A stretch of DNA of 64,000 bases, taken from the NCBI RefSeq assembly GCF_001570585.1, contig NZ_BBXF01000002.1, positions 1,128,077 through 1,192,076 on the forward strand. The letters are read 5' to 3'. A program made the position numbers and the translations under genes. Under the pieces are notes generated by a model. That model saw only the letters and a list, made by a program, of their open reading frames with translations, was not told the DNA's origin and did not search any database. Positions 25,428 to 32,692 of this stretch are shown in pieces (position 1 is the stretch's first letter; each line of letters starts with the position of its first letter). This DNA is from Herbidospora daliensis. Lineage in GTDB: Bacteria > Actinomycetota > Actinomycetes > Streptosporangiales > Streptosporangiaceae.

Positions 25428-26443
25428 CCGTGACGACGACCCGGTGGACCCGTCACCACCTCGACCTGATCACCGACGACCCGGCGACGACCGCGCCGCT
25501 CATCACCGGCCCGGTCGAACCGGCGCTGCCGGGCTTCGACCTGTGGGACATGTGGCCGATCCAGGAAGAGGACGGTGCCACCGCCCTCTTCGACGGCCGC
25601 GAACTCTGGATGGGCCTGGCCGCCCCGGCGGCCGGCCATCCGGAGGACCGCCACGACGTGGCCCGCATCAGGAAGCTCGCCTACGACGACGGCAAGTGGA
25701 TCGACCTGGGGGACGTCTTCGCCGACGGCGAGACGCCGGGCAGCCGCGAGTGGTCGGGCACCGCCATCCGGAGGGGCGACGGCACGGTCTCGGTCTTCTA
25801 CACGGCGACCGGCTTCCGCGGCGAGCAGCGCCCCACCTTCGCCCAGCGGGTGTTCGAGGCGCGCGACGGCGTACACGAGGAGATCGCCCGGCCCGACCTC
25901 CGGCACTTCCTGCCCGCCGACCAGGTCGATGGCGGTCCGGGCCGGATCCTGGCCTGGCGCGACCCGGCCTGGTTCCGGGGCCGTCTGCTGATCGCCGCCT
26001 CGATCCCGTGGGGCGAGCGCTACATGGGGGCGATCGCCCTCACCGACGGGGGCTCGGGGAACCATCCGCTCCTGGTCGCCGACGGGATCAACCGCGAGCT
26101 CGAACGCCCGCACATCGTGGTCCGCGACGGCCTCTTCTACCTGTTCTTCTGCACCCACCGCCAGTCGTTCGAACCGGCGGACGCCGCCCCGACCGGCCTC
26201 TACGGCTTCGTCGCGACGGCGCTGGACGGACCGTGGGAACCCCTCAACGGCTCCGGCCTGGTGATCGGGAACCCGCGGGCCCAGCCCGACCAGGCGTACG
26301 CCTGGATGGTGCTCGACGACCTGCGGGTGGTCAGCTTCCTCGACTACCGGGGCCCGGTCGAGCGGGCCAACTTCGGCGGCACGGTGGCCCCCCTGCTCAG
26401 ACTGCGCCTGGAGGGCCACCGCACTTGGATCGAACCCTGCTGA
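25424..26443 (+). CDS. GH68-family beta-fructofuranosidase-like enzyme, no signal peptide
   Basis: A 339-residue protein with five-bladed-propeller GH68 motifs: nucleophile segment DLWDMWPIQ, REWSGTA, the RDP stabiliser in AWRDPAWF, and the acid/base Glu in RELERPHIV. GH68 holds levansucrases, inulosucrases and beta-fructofuranosidases. It begins MTVTTTRWTRHH with no export signal and overlaps the permease by 4 bp, so it probably hydrolyses imported sucrose or fructo-oligosaccharides inside the cell rather than building levan outside. It is shorter than secreted levansucrases. Its stop abuts the stop of the convergent GH43 gene with no gap. Confidence 0.85.
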   Translation: MTVTTTRWTRHHLDLITDDPATTAPLITGPVEPALPGFDLWDMWPIQEEDGATALFDGRELWMGLAAPAAGHPEDRHDVARIRKLAYDDGKWIDLGDVFADGETPGSREWSGTAIRRGDGTVSVFYTATGFRGEQRPTFAQRVFEARDGVHEEIARPDLRHFLPADQVDGGPGRILAWRDPAWFRGRLLIAASIPWGERYMGAIALTDGGSGNHPLLVADGINRELERPHIVVRDGLFYLFFCTHRQSFEPADAAPTGLYGFVATALDGPWEPLNGSGLVIGNPRAQPDQAYAWMVLDDLRVVSFLDYRGPVERANFGGTVAPLLRLRLEGHRTWIEPC

Positions 26444-29053
26444 TCAGGTCCGGGGGGTGCCCCCGTACCCGACGATCAGGGCGTCGGCGTCGCGGAGCAG
26501 GGTGGTGCGGACGATCTCGTCGGCCTCGACGCGGTGGTCCTTCACCCCGCTCTTGAACTTCTCGAGCGCCTTGACGACGTTCTTGTCGTCCTTTTCCTCG
26601 GCGATGGCCGCGAGGACGCGGTCGAGTGCCTTGTGGAGACGGACGGCGCTGCTGGCGTTGGTCTTGTCCTCGGCCGCGAAGCGGTCGATGAGCGCCGAGA
26701 CGTCCTCGACCGAGGTGGTGATCGTGAACCCGACGGTCTTCACCGTCTCGTTCCCGGCGTTGTCGACGGCGGTGACGACCAGCTCGTGCTCGCCCAGGGC
26801 CTGGGTGTAGAGCGTGATCGCGCCGGGCTGGACCGGCTGGCCGTCCAGGGTCGCGGAGATCGAGGCGACGCCCGACTCGGTGTCCTCGGCGGTCCAGCCG
26901 AGGGTCAGGTCGCCGCTGTCGCCGTACTCGCCGCCGTCGGTCACGCCGGTGACGTCGACCGCGGGGGCGGTCTCGTCCTCGGCCTGGCTCTCGAAGGCCC
27001 ACGAGTCGATCTCGAACAGGTCGGTGCTCGCCGGACCGGCGTAGGTGAAGTAGACGTCGTGCGTGCCGGTCAGGCCGTCGACCTCGGCGGTCAGCTCCGT
27101 CCACGCGTTGAGCGGGGCGTCGACGGGGATCGACGCGACCACCGGCGCGGTGCGGGTGTCGAGGCGGACGTCGATCCGGCCGCCGGCGACGAGGGGCTTG
27201 ACCTTGGCGGTGAGCGCGGTGGCGCCCTTCGCGCCGAAGTCGACCGAGGCGAGCGAGGTCCAGTCGCCGTTGTCGACGTCGTGCAGCACCAGGTTGGGCG
27301 CCTGTGCCCCGAACTCGGCCGAGGAGCCGTCGACCTTCTTGGTCGCGATGCCCTGCTGCCAGGCGATGGTCTCGGCCTCGATCACCCGGTAGGGCGCCAG
27401 GTCGTGGAGCTTCTGGACGCCGTCGTAGGTGCCGAGGACCTCCTTGATCGAGCCGTCGGCGTTGAACTCGAGCTTGGCGATGTGCGGGCTGCGGAAGCCC
27501 TGGGTCGCGCCGCCGGTGATACGGCGGTTGAGCGTCTGCGCGTGGTAGGTGAAGTAGTAGTCGCCGCCGAGCTGGAAGACCGACTGGTGGTTGTTGCCGC
27601 CGGCGCCGAAGAAGTTGCCGGGGTTGCGGAAGATGACGCCCTTGTACTTGTCGGCGGTCCAGGGGCCCATCGGGTGGTCGGCCACCATGTAGGCGATGGC
27701 GCCGGTCGGGGGACCGGCGGGGTCGATCGGGCCGCCGAAGCCGAAGTTCGAGGAGTACGAGTAGTAGTACTTGCCCTCGCGCTTGAAGACGTGGCCGGCC
27801 TCGAACATGAGCGGCCCGTCGATGACCTCGGCCGAGCCGACGGTGCTGGTCATGTTCTCGCCGAGCTTGATCACGCGGGTCGACTTGGGGTGGTTGGTGT
27901 TCTCGTAGCTGCCCGACCCGTCGTCGCCGCCACCGCCGAAGTAGAGGTAGCCCTGGCCGTCGTCGTCGATGAAGACACCCGGGTCGAAGAGCCAGTTCCG
28001 GCCGTTGGAGGCGCCCGGGGTCTGGCCGGTGATCAGCAGGCTGCCGCGCTCGTCCCGCCACGGGCCGACGGGCGAGTCGCCGACGATGACGCCGGTGGCC
28101 GCGCCGTTGTTGGCGAAGTAGAGGAAGAACTTCTCGACGCCGCCGACGACCTTGCTCTCCATCGCCGGGGCCCAGGAGTTGCCGGCGTACTTGGCGATCC
28201 CGTTCGCCCCGGCGACCGGGATCTCGCCGTGGTCGACCCAGTTCACCAGGTCGTCGGAGGAGATGACCGTGATGGTGTTGATGCCGCCGTAGGTGTTGGT
28301 CGGGGAGATCCCGTTCGGGCCCGGGTTGTACACCTGCGTGTCGTTGGTCATGTAGAGGTACACACGGCCGTCGTGGACGAAGGCGTTGCCGTCGGCCCCG
28401 AACTTGTGTGAGATGAGCGGGTTGCCCTCACCGGGGTTCTTGCCGAGCACCTCGATCGTGGTCGACGGGGTGAACTCCCGGAGGGTCACGTCGTCGACCT
28501 TGAAGTCCATCAGGTGCGTGTCAGGCGCGGCCGAGGGCGTCTGCGTCCACGGGGTCTCGACGAAGATCCGCGCGGTCGCCACGCTCTGCGCGGCCGGGAT
28601 GGTGAACGTGCCCTGGATCAGGCCCCACTGCCCGCGCGGCGTGGTCACGGTGCCGAGGTTGGTGTACGTCCCCCCGCCGTAGTGCATGGTGATGAAGAAC
28701 TGCTTGGTGGCCGGGCTGTTGGCGTTCTCGTACTTGACCCGGGCGGTCACCGAGTAGGTCTTGCCCGCCGCGACCTTGCCCGACAGGTCCTGCATCGGGC
28801 CCGATCCGGTCGTCATGCGCTGGGTGACCGCGACGGCGGCCGAGCCCGAGTAGGCGTCGGTCGTCGGGGTCAGCGCGGCCGTGTCGGCGGCGTTCCCGTT
28901 GTTCGGGAACCAGCCGGTGAGGCCCGACTCGAAGCCGCCGTTCACGATGAGGTCCGGGCCGGCGGCCTGGACGGGCGCGGCCGTGAGGGTCGACAACGTG
29001 CCCAGCATCGCGGCGGTGGTCACGATCGCGACGAGGCGCGAGCGTAATTTCAC
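26444..29053 (-). CDS. Secreted GH43 enzyme with CBM4/22-like, CBM6-like and C-terminal FIMAH-like modules
   Basis: The GTG at 29053 is used: AAGGAGAAG lies before it and a signal peptide follows (VKLRSRLVAIVTTAAMLGTL...PVQAAG). The 869-residue protein has an N-terminal CBM4/22-type domain (NGGFESGLTGWFP), a GH43 five-blade domain (about 185-480) with base Asp in KFGADGNAF, second Asp in LFDPGVFIDDDG and acid Glu in MFEAGHVFK, then a CBM6-like domain (RVIEAETIAWQQG), an Ig-like segment and a helical C-terminus resembling FIMAH domains. It probably removes arabinose or xylose from xylan side chains. Codon 3 is TTA. The last 82 or so residues are nearly identical to those of the upstream neighbour. 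Confidence 0.87.
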   Translation of the reverse strand: MKLRSRLVAIVTTAAMLGTLSTLTAAPVQAAGPDLIVNGGFESGLTGWFPNNGNAADTAALTPTTDAYSGSAAVAVTQRMTTGSGPMQDLSGKVAAGKTYSVTARVKYENANSPATKQFFITMHYGGGTYTNLGTVTTPRGQWGLIQGTFTIPAAQSVATARIFVETPWTQTPSAAPDTHLMDFKVDDVTLREFTPSTTIEVLGKNPGEGNPLISHKFGADGNAFVHDGRVYLYMTNDTQVYNPGPNGISPTNTYGGINTITVISSDDLVNWVDHGEIPVAGANGIAKYAGNSWAPAMESKVVGGVEKFFLYFANNGAATGVIVGDSPVGPWRDERGSLLITGQTPGASNGRNWLFDPGVFIDDDGQGYLYFGGGGDDGSGSYENTNHPKSTRVIKLGENMTSTVGSAEVIDGPLMFEAGHVFKREGKYYYSYSSNFGFGGPIDPAGPPTGAIAYMVADHPMGPWTADKYKGVIFRNPGNFFGAGGNNHQSVFQLGGDYYFTYHAQTLNRRITGGATQGFRSPHIAKLEFNADGSIKEVLGTYDGVQKLHDLAPYRVIEAETIAWQQGIATKKVDGSSAEFGAQAPNLVLHDVDNGDWTSLASVDFGAKGATALTAKVKPLVAGGRIDVRLDTRTAPVVASIPVDAPLNAWTELTAEVDGLTGTHDVYFTYAGPASTDLFEIDSWAFESQAEDETAPAVDVTGVTDGGEYGDSGDLTLGWTAEDTESGVASISATLDGQPVQPGAITLYTQALGEHELVVTAVDNAGNETVKTVGFTITTSVEDVSALIDRFAAEDKTNASSAVRLHKALDRVLAAIAEEKDDKNVVKALEKFKSGVKDHRVEADEIVRTTLLRDADALIVGYGGTPRT
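26471..26716 (-). repeat. 246-bp direct repeat, copy 1 (C-terminal module)
   Basis: This segment matches 29113-29358 with about 8 mismatches and no gaps, by eye. It codes for the helical C-terminal module (VEDVSALIDRFAA...) of the GH43 protein. Most mismatches are silent or conservative, so copying or gene conversion was recent. Confidence 0.9.
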
Positions 29054-29085
29054 GAGATCTTCTCCTTCGTGTGTTCGAGAGACGG

Positions 29086-32000
29086 TCAAGCTCGGGGGGT
29101 GCCGCCCAAGCGGACGATCAGGGCGTCGGCGTCGCGGAGGAGGGTGGTGCGGACGATCTCGTCGGCCTCGACGCGGTGGTCCTTGACTCCGCTCTTGAAC
29201 TTCTCGAGCGCCTTGACGACGTTCTTGTCGTCCTTCTCCTCGGCGATGGCCGCGAGGACGCGGTCGAGTGCCTTGTGGAGGCGGACGGCGCTGCTGGCGT
29301 TGGTCTTGCCCTCGGCCGCGAACCGGTCGATCAGCGCCGAGACGTCCTCGACCGAGGTCGAAACGGTGAACCGGACGGTCTCCACGGTCTCGTTGCCGGC
29401 CTTGTCGACGGCGGTGACGACCAGCACGTGCTCGCCCAGGGCGAGCGGGTAGAGCGTGAGCCTGCCGGGCTGGAACGGCTGACCGTCGAGGGTCGCGGTG
29501 GTCGAGCCGACCCCGGCCCCCGCGTCGGTGACCTCCCAGGCGATCTGGAGGTCCCGGCTGTCGCCGCCGTCCTCCACACCCGAGATCTCGACGACCGGGC
29601 CGGTCGTGTCCTCGATCTCCAGCGTGCCGAGACGGGCCAGCTGGTAGCTGAGCGCCCGCTCCGGCGCGTCGATCTGGTTCTGGGTGCCGAACGCGCCCGC
29701 CCGTGCCGCCTTCGCCGCCGCGAGCGCCTGCTGCGCGTCGGCCCAGGCGTCGGCCGGGTAGAGGTGCTCGTTCAGCGTGCCGGCGTGCGTGATGGCCGCG
29801 TCGAGGCGGGTGGTGTCGAGCGGCCGGTTCTGCGCGGTCAGGGTGTCGCTGAGCAGGTAGTGGTCGAAGTCGACCCGGCCGCCCTTCTCCTGGGTCGCGT
29901 AGTTGAACAGTCCGACCCGGTGGCCCATGAAGTGGGCGAGGCTGCCGTCGAGCGTCTGCGGGCCGACGCGGTTGCCCAGGCGGGTCCAGGTCTGGCCGTC
30001 GAGGCTGTAGTAGAAGGTCGTCCACAACTGGCCGACCGGCGAGGCGAAGTCGAGGTCGGCCTTGACCGACACCTCGGTGGCGTCACCGAGCGGGACCGTC
30101 GTGCCCGCGACGAACGCCTCCAGCGAGGCTTGGTCGAGGTCGACGCCGAACGGCTGCGGCCGGTTCACCACGCCCAGCGTGTTCACGCCGTCGGCCCGCT
30201 TGACCGCCACGTAGGAGAAGCCGCGGTTGAAGGCGGCCAGGCCCGCGACGTCGCCGTTCTTCATGCCCGAGACGTCCATGCGGGTCTCGACCGACTGGCG
30301 CGGCCCGAACGTGCGCTGGGTCAGCGTGTTGCGGGCCTCCTCCAGCCACGCCAGTTCGGCCCGGTTGGACAGCTTGGTGTAGACGTACTGGCCGGTCACC
30401 GGCTTGCCGGTGGTCAGCCGCAACCAGCCGTCGCGGTCGGTCAGCGACCAATAGCGGTTGTCGGGGGCGTGGTTCCACTCCCAGGCCACGTCGAGCCGCG
30501 AGCCGTTGGGGGCGATCTCGGCCTCGGTCGGGTACTCCGCCGTCGGCGGGAGCCCGACGACCGAGACGTCGTCGATCAGATATTCCACGCTGGACGAGGC
30601 CGGCTGCGGGTTGGCCCACGGCGTCTCCACCGCGAACTTGAAGTTGTTCAGGTTGGCCGTCGTCGGGACGGTGAAGCGGCCGGTGACCGTCGTCCACTGG
30701 CCGATCGGCACGTTCCCGAACGTCATGACCTGCACGCCGGAACCCCAGTCGGCCGCCAGGTTGAAGCGCACGCTGCTCGGGCCGGAGGTGTACTTGATCT
30801 TCGCGGACACGGTGTAGGTCACGCCGTGCTGCATCTTCCCGTTGAGGTACTGGTTGGGCCCCGAACCGTTGAGGGTGCGCGTGCCGACCTTCAGCGCGGC
30901 CGAACCGGCGGCGGGGTCACCGGTGTCCCGGCTGAGGGTCGCGCCGAACTGCGCCGCCCACGGGGAGGTCGACTCGGCCTCGAACCCGGGGTTCTGCAGC
31001 AGTTCGACGCCGATCAGCGACTCGTCGACGTCGGGCGGCTCGGGGATCGTCCAGTCCTCCTCCGTGTACGCCCGCTCCGGGGCGTCGTTGGCGAAGTCGT
31101 CGGAGGCGACGATGCTCTTCTGCCGCTCGAAGGTCTCCTGCGCGGGGTCGAGCGCGATCGGCTTCGGGAACGCCCCCTCGACCTGCACGACGCCGTTGTT
31201 CCCGAAGGTCGGCCAGCCGTCCTGCCAGGTCGCGGGGATCAGCGCCGGGATGCGGCCGATGGGGAAGGTGTCGCGGAAGAACATGCCGTGCCAGTCGGTC
31301 CGGCCGTCCTCGCGGGAGATCGGCACCAGGCTGCCCTGCGCGAAGCCGTTGGAGTTGAGCACCCCGCGCGCCTCGTAGGTGTTCACGCCGCCGGCGGAGG
31401 TGTAGCGGCCGAGTAGGTCCCTGGAGCGGAACATGACGACCTGGCGGCCCTGCCCCGACGGCCAGGTGATGATGACCGCGTAGTACCAGCCGTCGATGTA
31501 ATAGAACTGGGCGCCCTCGAACAGGCCGCCGATGAAGGGCCGCCCGGCGTAGTCGCCCGCGGTGAAGATGTTCGGGTAGTCCTGCACGATCGCCGTCAGG
31601 CCGGCGTTGAGCCGTACGGCGCTCGTCCCGCCCGAGCCGTAGAAGATGTACGCCGTGCCGTCGACGTCGAAGAACAACGAGGGGTCGTGCAGGCCCCGGC
31701 CGAGGGCGGTGCGCTCCCACTTCCCGTCGTCGATGTCGTCGGTCCGGTAGAGGTAGGCGCCGCCGAGGTTGTTGGTGTTGAAGGCGACGTAGTACATGCC
31801 GTCGTGGTAGCGCAGCGACGACGCCCACTGGCCCTGACCGTAGGAGTTCTGCCCGTTGCGCAGCGAGAAGGAGTCTCCGACGTTGGCACGGTCGAAGACG
31901 TAGTTGACGATCTCCCAGTTCACCAGGTCGTACGACTTCATGATCGGCGCACCCGGGCTCATGTGCATCGTGGTGCTGATCATGTAATAGAGGTCGCGGC

Positions 32001-32226
32001 CCTCGTCGTTCTCGGCGGCCGGGACCCGTTCGACGCTGATGTCGGGCACGTCGGAGCGCAGGAGCGGGACGGTGTAGGTGCCGTCGCCCCTGTCGGTGGA
32101 GGTGTACGACGAGGCGGGCGACCAGGAGTCCGCCGTCGCACTCGTGGACATCAAGCCGGAACAGGCGAGCATCGCCGCGATCGTGGCGGCGCGGAAACGT
32201 AAGCGGAGGCGGGGGGACAAGGGCAT
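29086..32226 (-). CDS. Secreted GH43 multidomain enzyme with C-terminal FIMAH-like module
   Basis: A 1046-residue protein with a signal peptide (MPLSPRLRLRFRAATIAAMLACSG...ATA). The GH43 domain (about 45-370) shows base Asp in DVPDISVE, second Asp in GLHDPSLFFDVDG and acid Glu in GLFEGAQFY. It is followed by a CBM4/22-like domain (LLQNPGFEAES), a concanavalin-type sandwich (WEWNHAPDNRYWSL ... VGLFNYATQEKGGRVDFDHY) as in xylosidase-type GH43 proteins, an Ig-like segment and the helical FIMAH-like end. It leads a two-gene operon, 32 bp before the second GH43. Two LacI operators lie 50 and 170 bp upstream. Codon 9 is TTA. Confidence 0.88.
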   Translation of the reverse strand: MPLSPRLRLRFRAATIAAMLACSGLMSTSATADSWSPASSYTSTDRGDGTYTVPLLRSDVPDISVERVPAAENDEGRDLYYMISTTMHMSPGAPIMKSYDLVNWEIVNYVFDRANVGDSFSLRNGQNSYGQGQWASSLRYHDGMYYVAFNTNNLGGAYLYRTDDIDDGKWERTALGRGLHDPSLFFDVDGTAYIFYGSGGTSAVRLNAGLTAIVQDYPNIFTAGDYAGRPFIGGLFEGAQFYYIDGWYYAVIITWPSGQGRQVVMFRSRDLLGRYTSAGGVNTYEARGVLNSNGFAQGSLVPISREDGRTDWHGMFFRDTFPIGRIPALIPATWQDGWPTFGNNGVVQVEGAFPKPIALDPAQETFERQKSIVASDDFANDAPERAYTEEDWTIPEPPDVDESLIGVELLQNPGFEAESTSPWAAQFGATLSRDTGDPAAGSAALKVGTRTLNGSGPNQYLNGKMQHGVTYTVSAKIKYTSGPSSVRFNLAADWGSGVQVMTFGNVPIGQWTTVTGRFTVPTTANLNNFKFAVETPWANPQPASSSVEYLIDDVSVVGLPPTAEYPTEAEIAPNGSRLDVAWEWNHAPDNRYWSLTDRDGWLRLTTGKPVTGQYVYTKLSNRAELAWLEEARNTLTQRTFGPRQSVETRMDVSGMKNGDVAGLAAFNRGFSYVAVKRADGVNTLGVVNRPQPFGVDLDQASLEAFVAGTTVPLGDATEVSVKADLDFASPVGQLWTTFYYSLDGQTWTRLGNRVGPQTLDGSLAHFMGHRVGLFNYATQEKGGRVDFDHYLLSDTLTAQNRPLDTTRLDAAITHAGTLNEHLYPADAWADAQQALAAAKAARAGAFGTQNQIDAPERALSYQLARLGTLEIEDTTGPVVEISGVEDGGDSRDLQIAWEVTDAGAGVGSTTATLDGQPFQPGRLTLYPLALGEHVLVVTAVDKAGNETVETVRFTVSTSVEDVSALIDRFAAEGKTNASSAVRLHKALDRVLAAIAEEKDDKNVVKALEKFKSGVKDHRVEADEIVRTTLLRDADALIVRLGGTPRA
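29113..29358 (-). repeat. 246-bp direct repeat, copy 2 (C-terminal module)
   Basis: Second copy of the segment at 26471-26716, at the 3' end of the other GH43 gene and 2642 bp away. The repeats are in the same orientation, so recombination between them would delete one whole GH43 gene. Confidence 0.9.
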
Positions 32227-32275
32227 TACGAACTCCAGACACGGAGGTACAGCGGGCGCCAGAAAGAGACAGAAG

Positions 32276-32289
32276 TGTTATCGCTAACA
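32276..32289. promoter_or_regulatory. LacI operator, copy a
   Basis: TGTTATCGCTAACA is a 14-bp inverted repeat (TGTTA-N4-TAACA), 50 bp before the GH43 start at 32226. The same sequence occurs at 32396, 46967 (inverted) and 47351. Confidence 0.85.
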
Positions 32290-32395
32290 TTTCGATGGGC
32301 AGGGGCGTTTCCGTATTCGGGCGTGGACGTGCGTCACCCACCTCTGCTGATGGAGGCGGCGAAGCTCCTGGAAGGATCGGCGCGTGTAGGCGAGC

Positions 32396-32409
32396 TGTTA
32401 TCGCTAACA
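32396..32409. promoter_or_regulatory. LacI operator, copy b
   Basis: An exact copy of TGTTATCGCTAACA, 120 bp from copy a and in the same orientation. Two sites at this distance could support looping by a tetramer or simply raise local repressor concentration. Confidence 0.85.
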
Positions 32410-32637
32410 ATTCGGGGGACGAGTACACGCGGGGATTCGGTCAGGACACGAAAGCACCCTTCGGATGGACGGGAGGCGGGAGCGCCTCAACCGGGCATGC
32501 GGTCAAGAAGGTGGCAGTTATTTTCGGGTTATTTTCTGAACCTTTCGTCTGAAACTGTAAAGTCACCGGACACTCCAGACAAGAGCCCCGGAACAAGATC
32601 CCGTAACAACCGCGAAACCTGGCTCGGAAACGGCCTC

Positions 32638-32663
32638 GCCGCCGCGGTGGCACCCGCGGCGGC
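32638..32663 (-). terminator. Hairpin terminator of the seven-gene glycosidase operon
   Basis: GCCGCCGCGG and CCGCGGCGGC pair perfectly (10 bp) around a 6-base loop, 29 bp beyond the GH95 stop in the direction of transcription. No T-run follows. Confidence 0.75.
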
Positions 32664-32692
32664 GAGGAGTCGGACGTTTCCACGCAGATCGA

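Larger units (their letters stand above)
32227..32692. other. Control region before the two-gene GH43 operon
   Basis: No gene is seen in these 466 bp. They hold two LacI operators (32276 and 32396) and, next to the GH95 stop, a terminator hairpin. The middle is less GC-rich than the flanks (TTATTTTCGGGTTATTTTC). No clear -35/-10 pair could be fixed. Confidence 0.7.

Noticed and set aside
26441-26446. Terminator between the GH68 and GH43 genes
   Set aside because: The two stops abut with no space, and no convincing hairpin is visible at the junction.
29054-30025. Upstream extension of the GH43 frame at 26444
   Set aside because: It is antisense-phase sequence through the neighbouring GH43 gene; a ribosome site and signal peptide mark the GTG at 29053.
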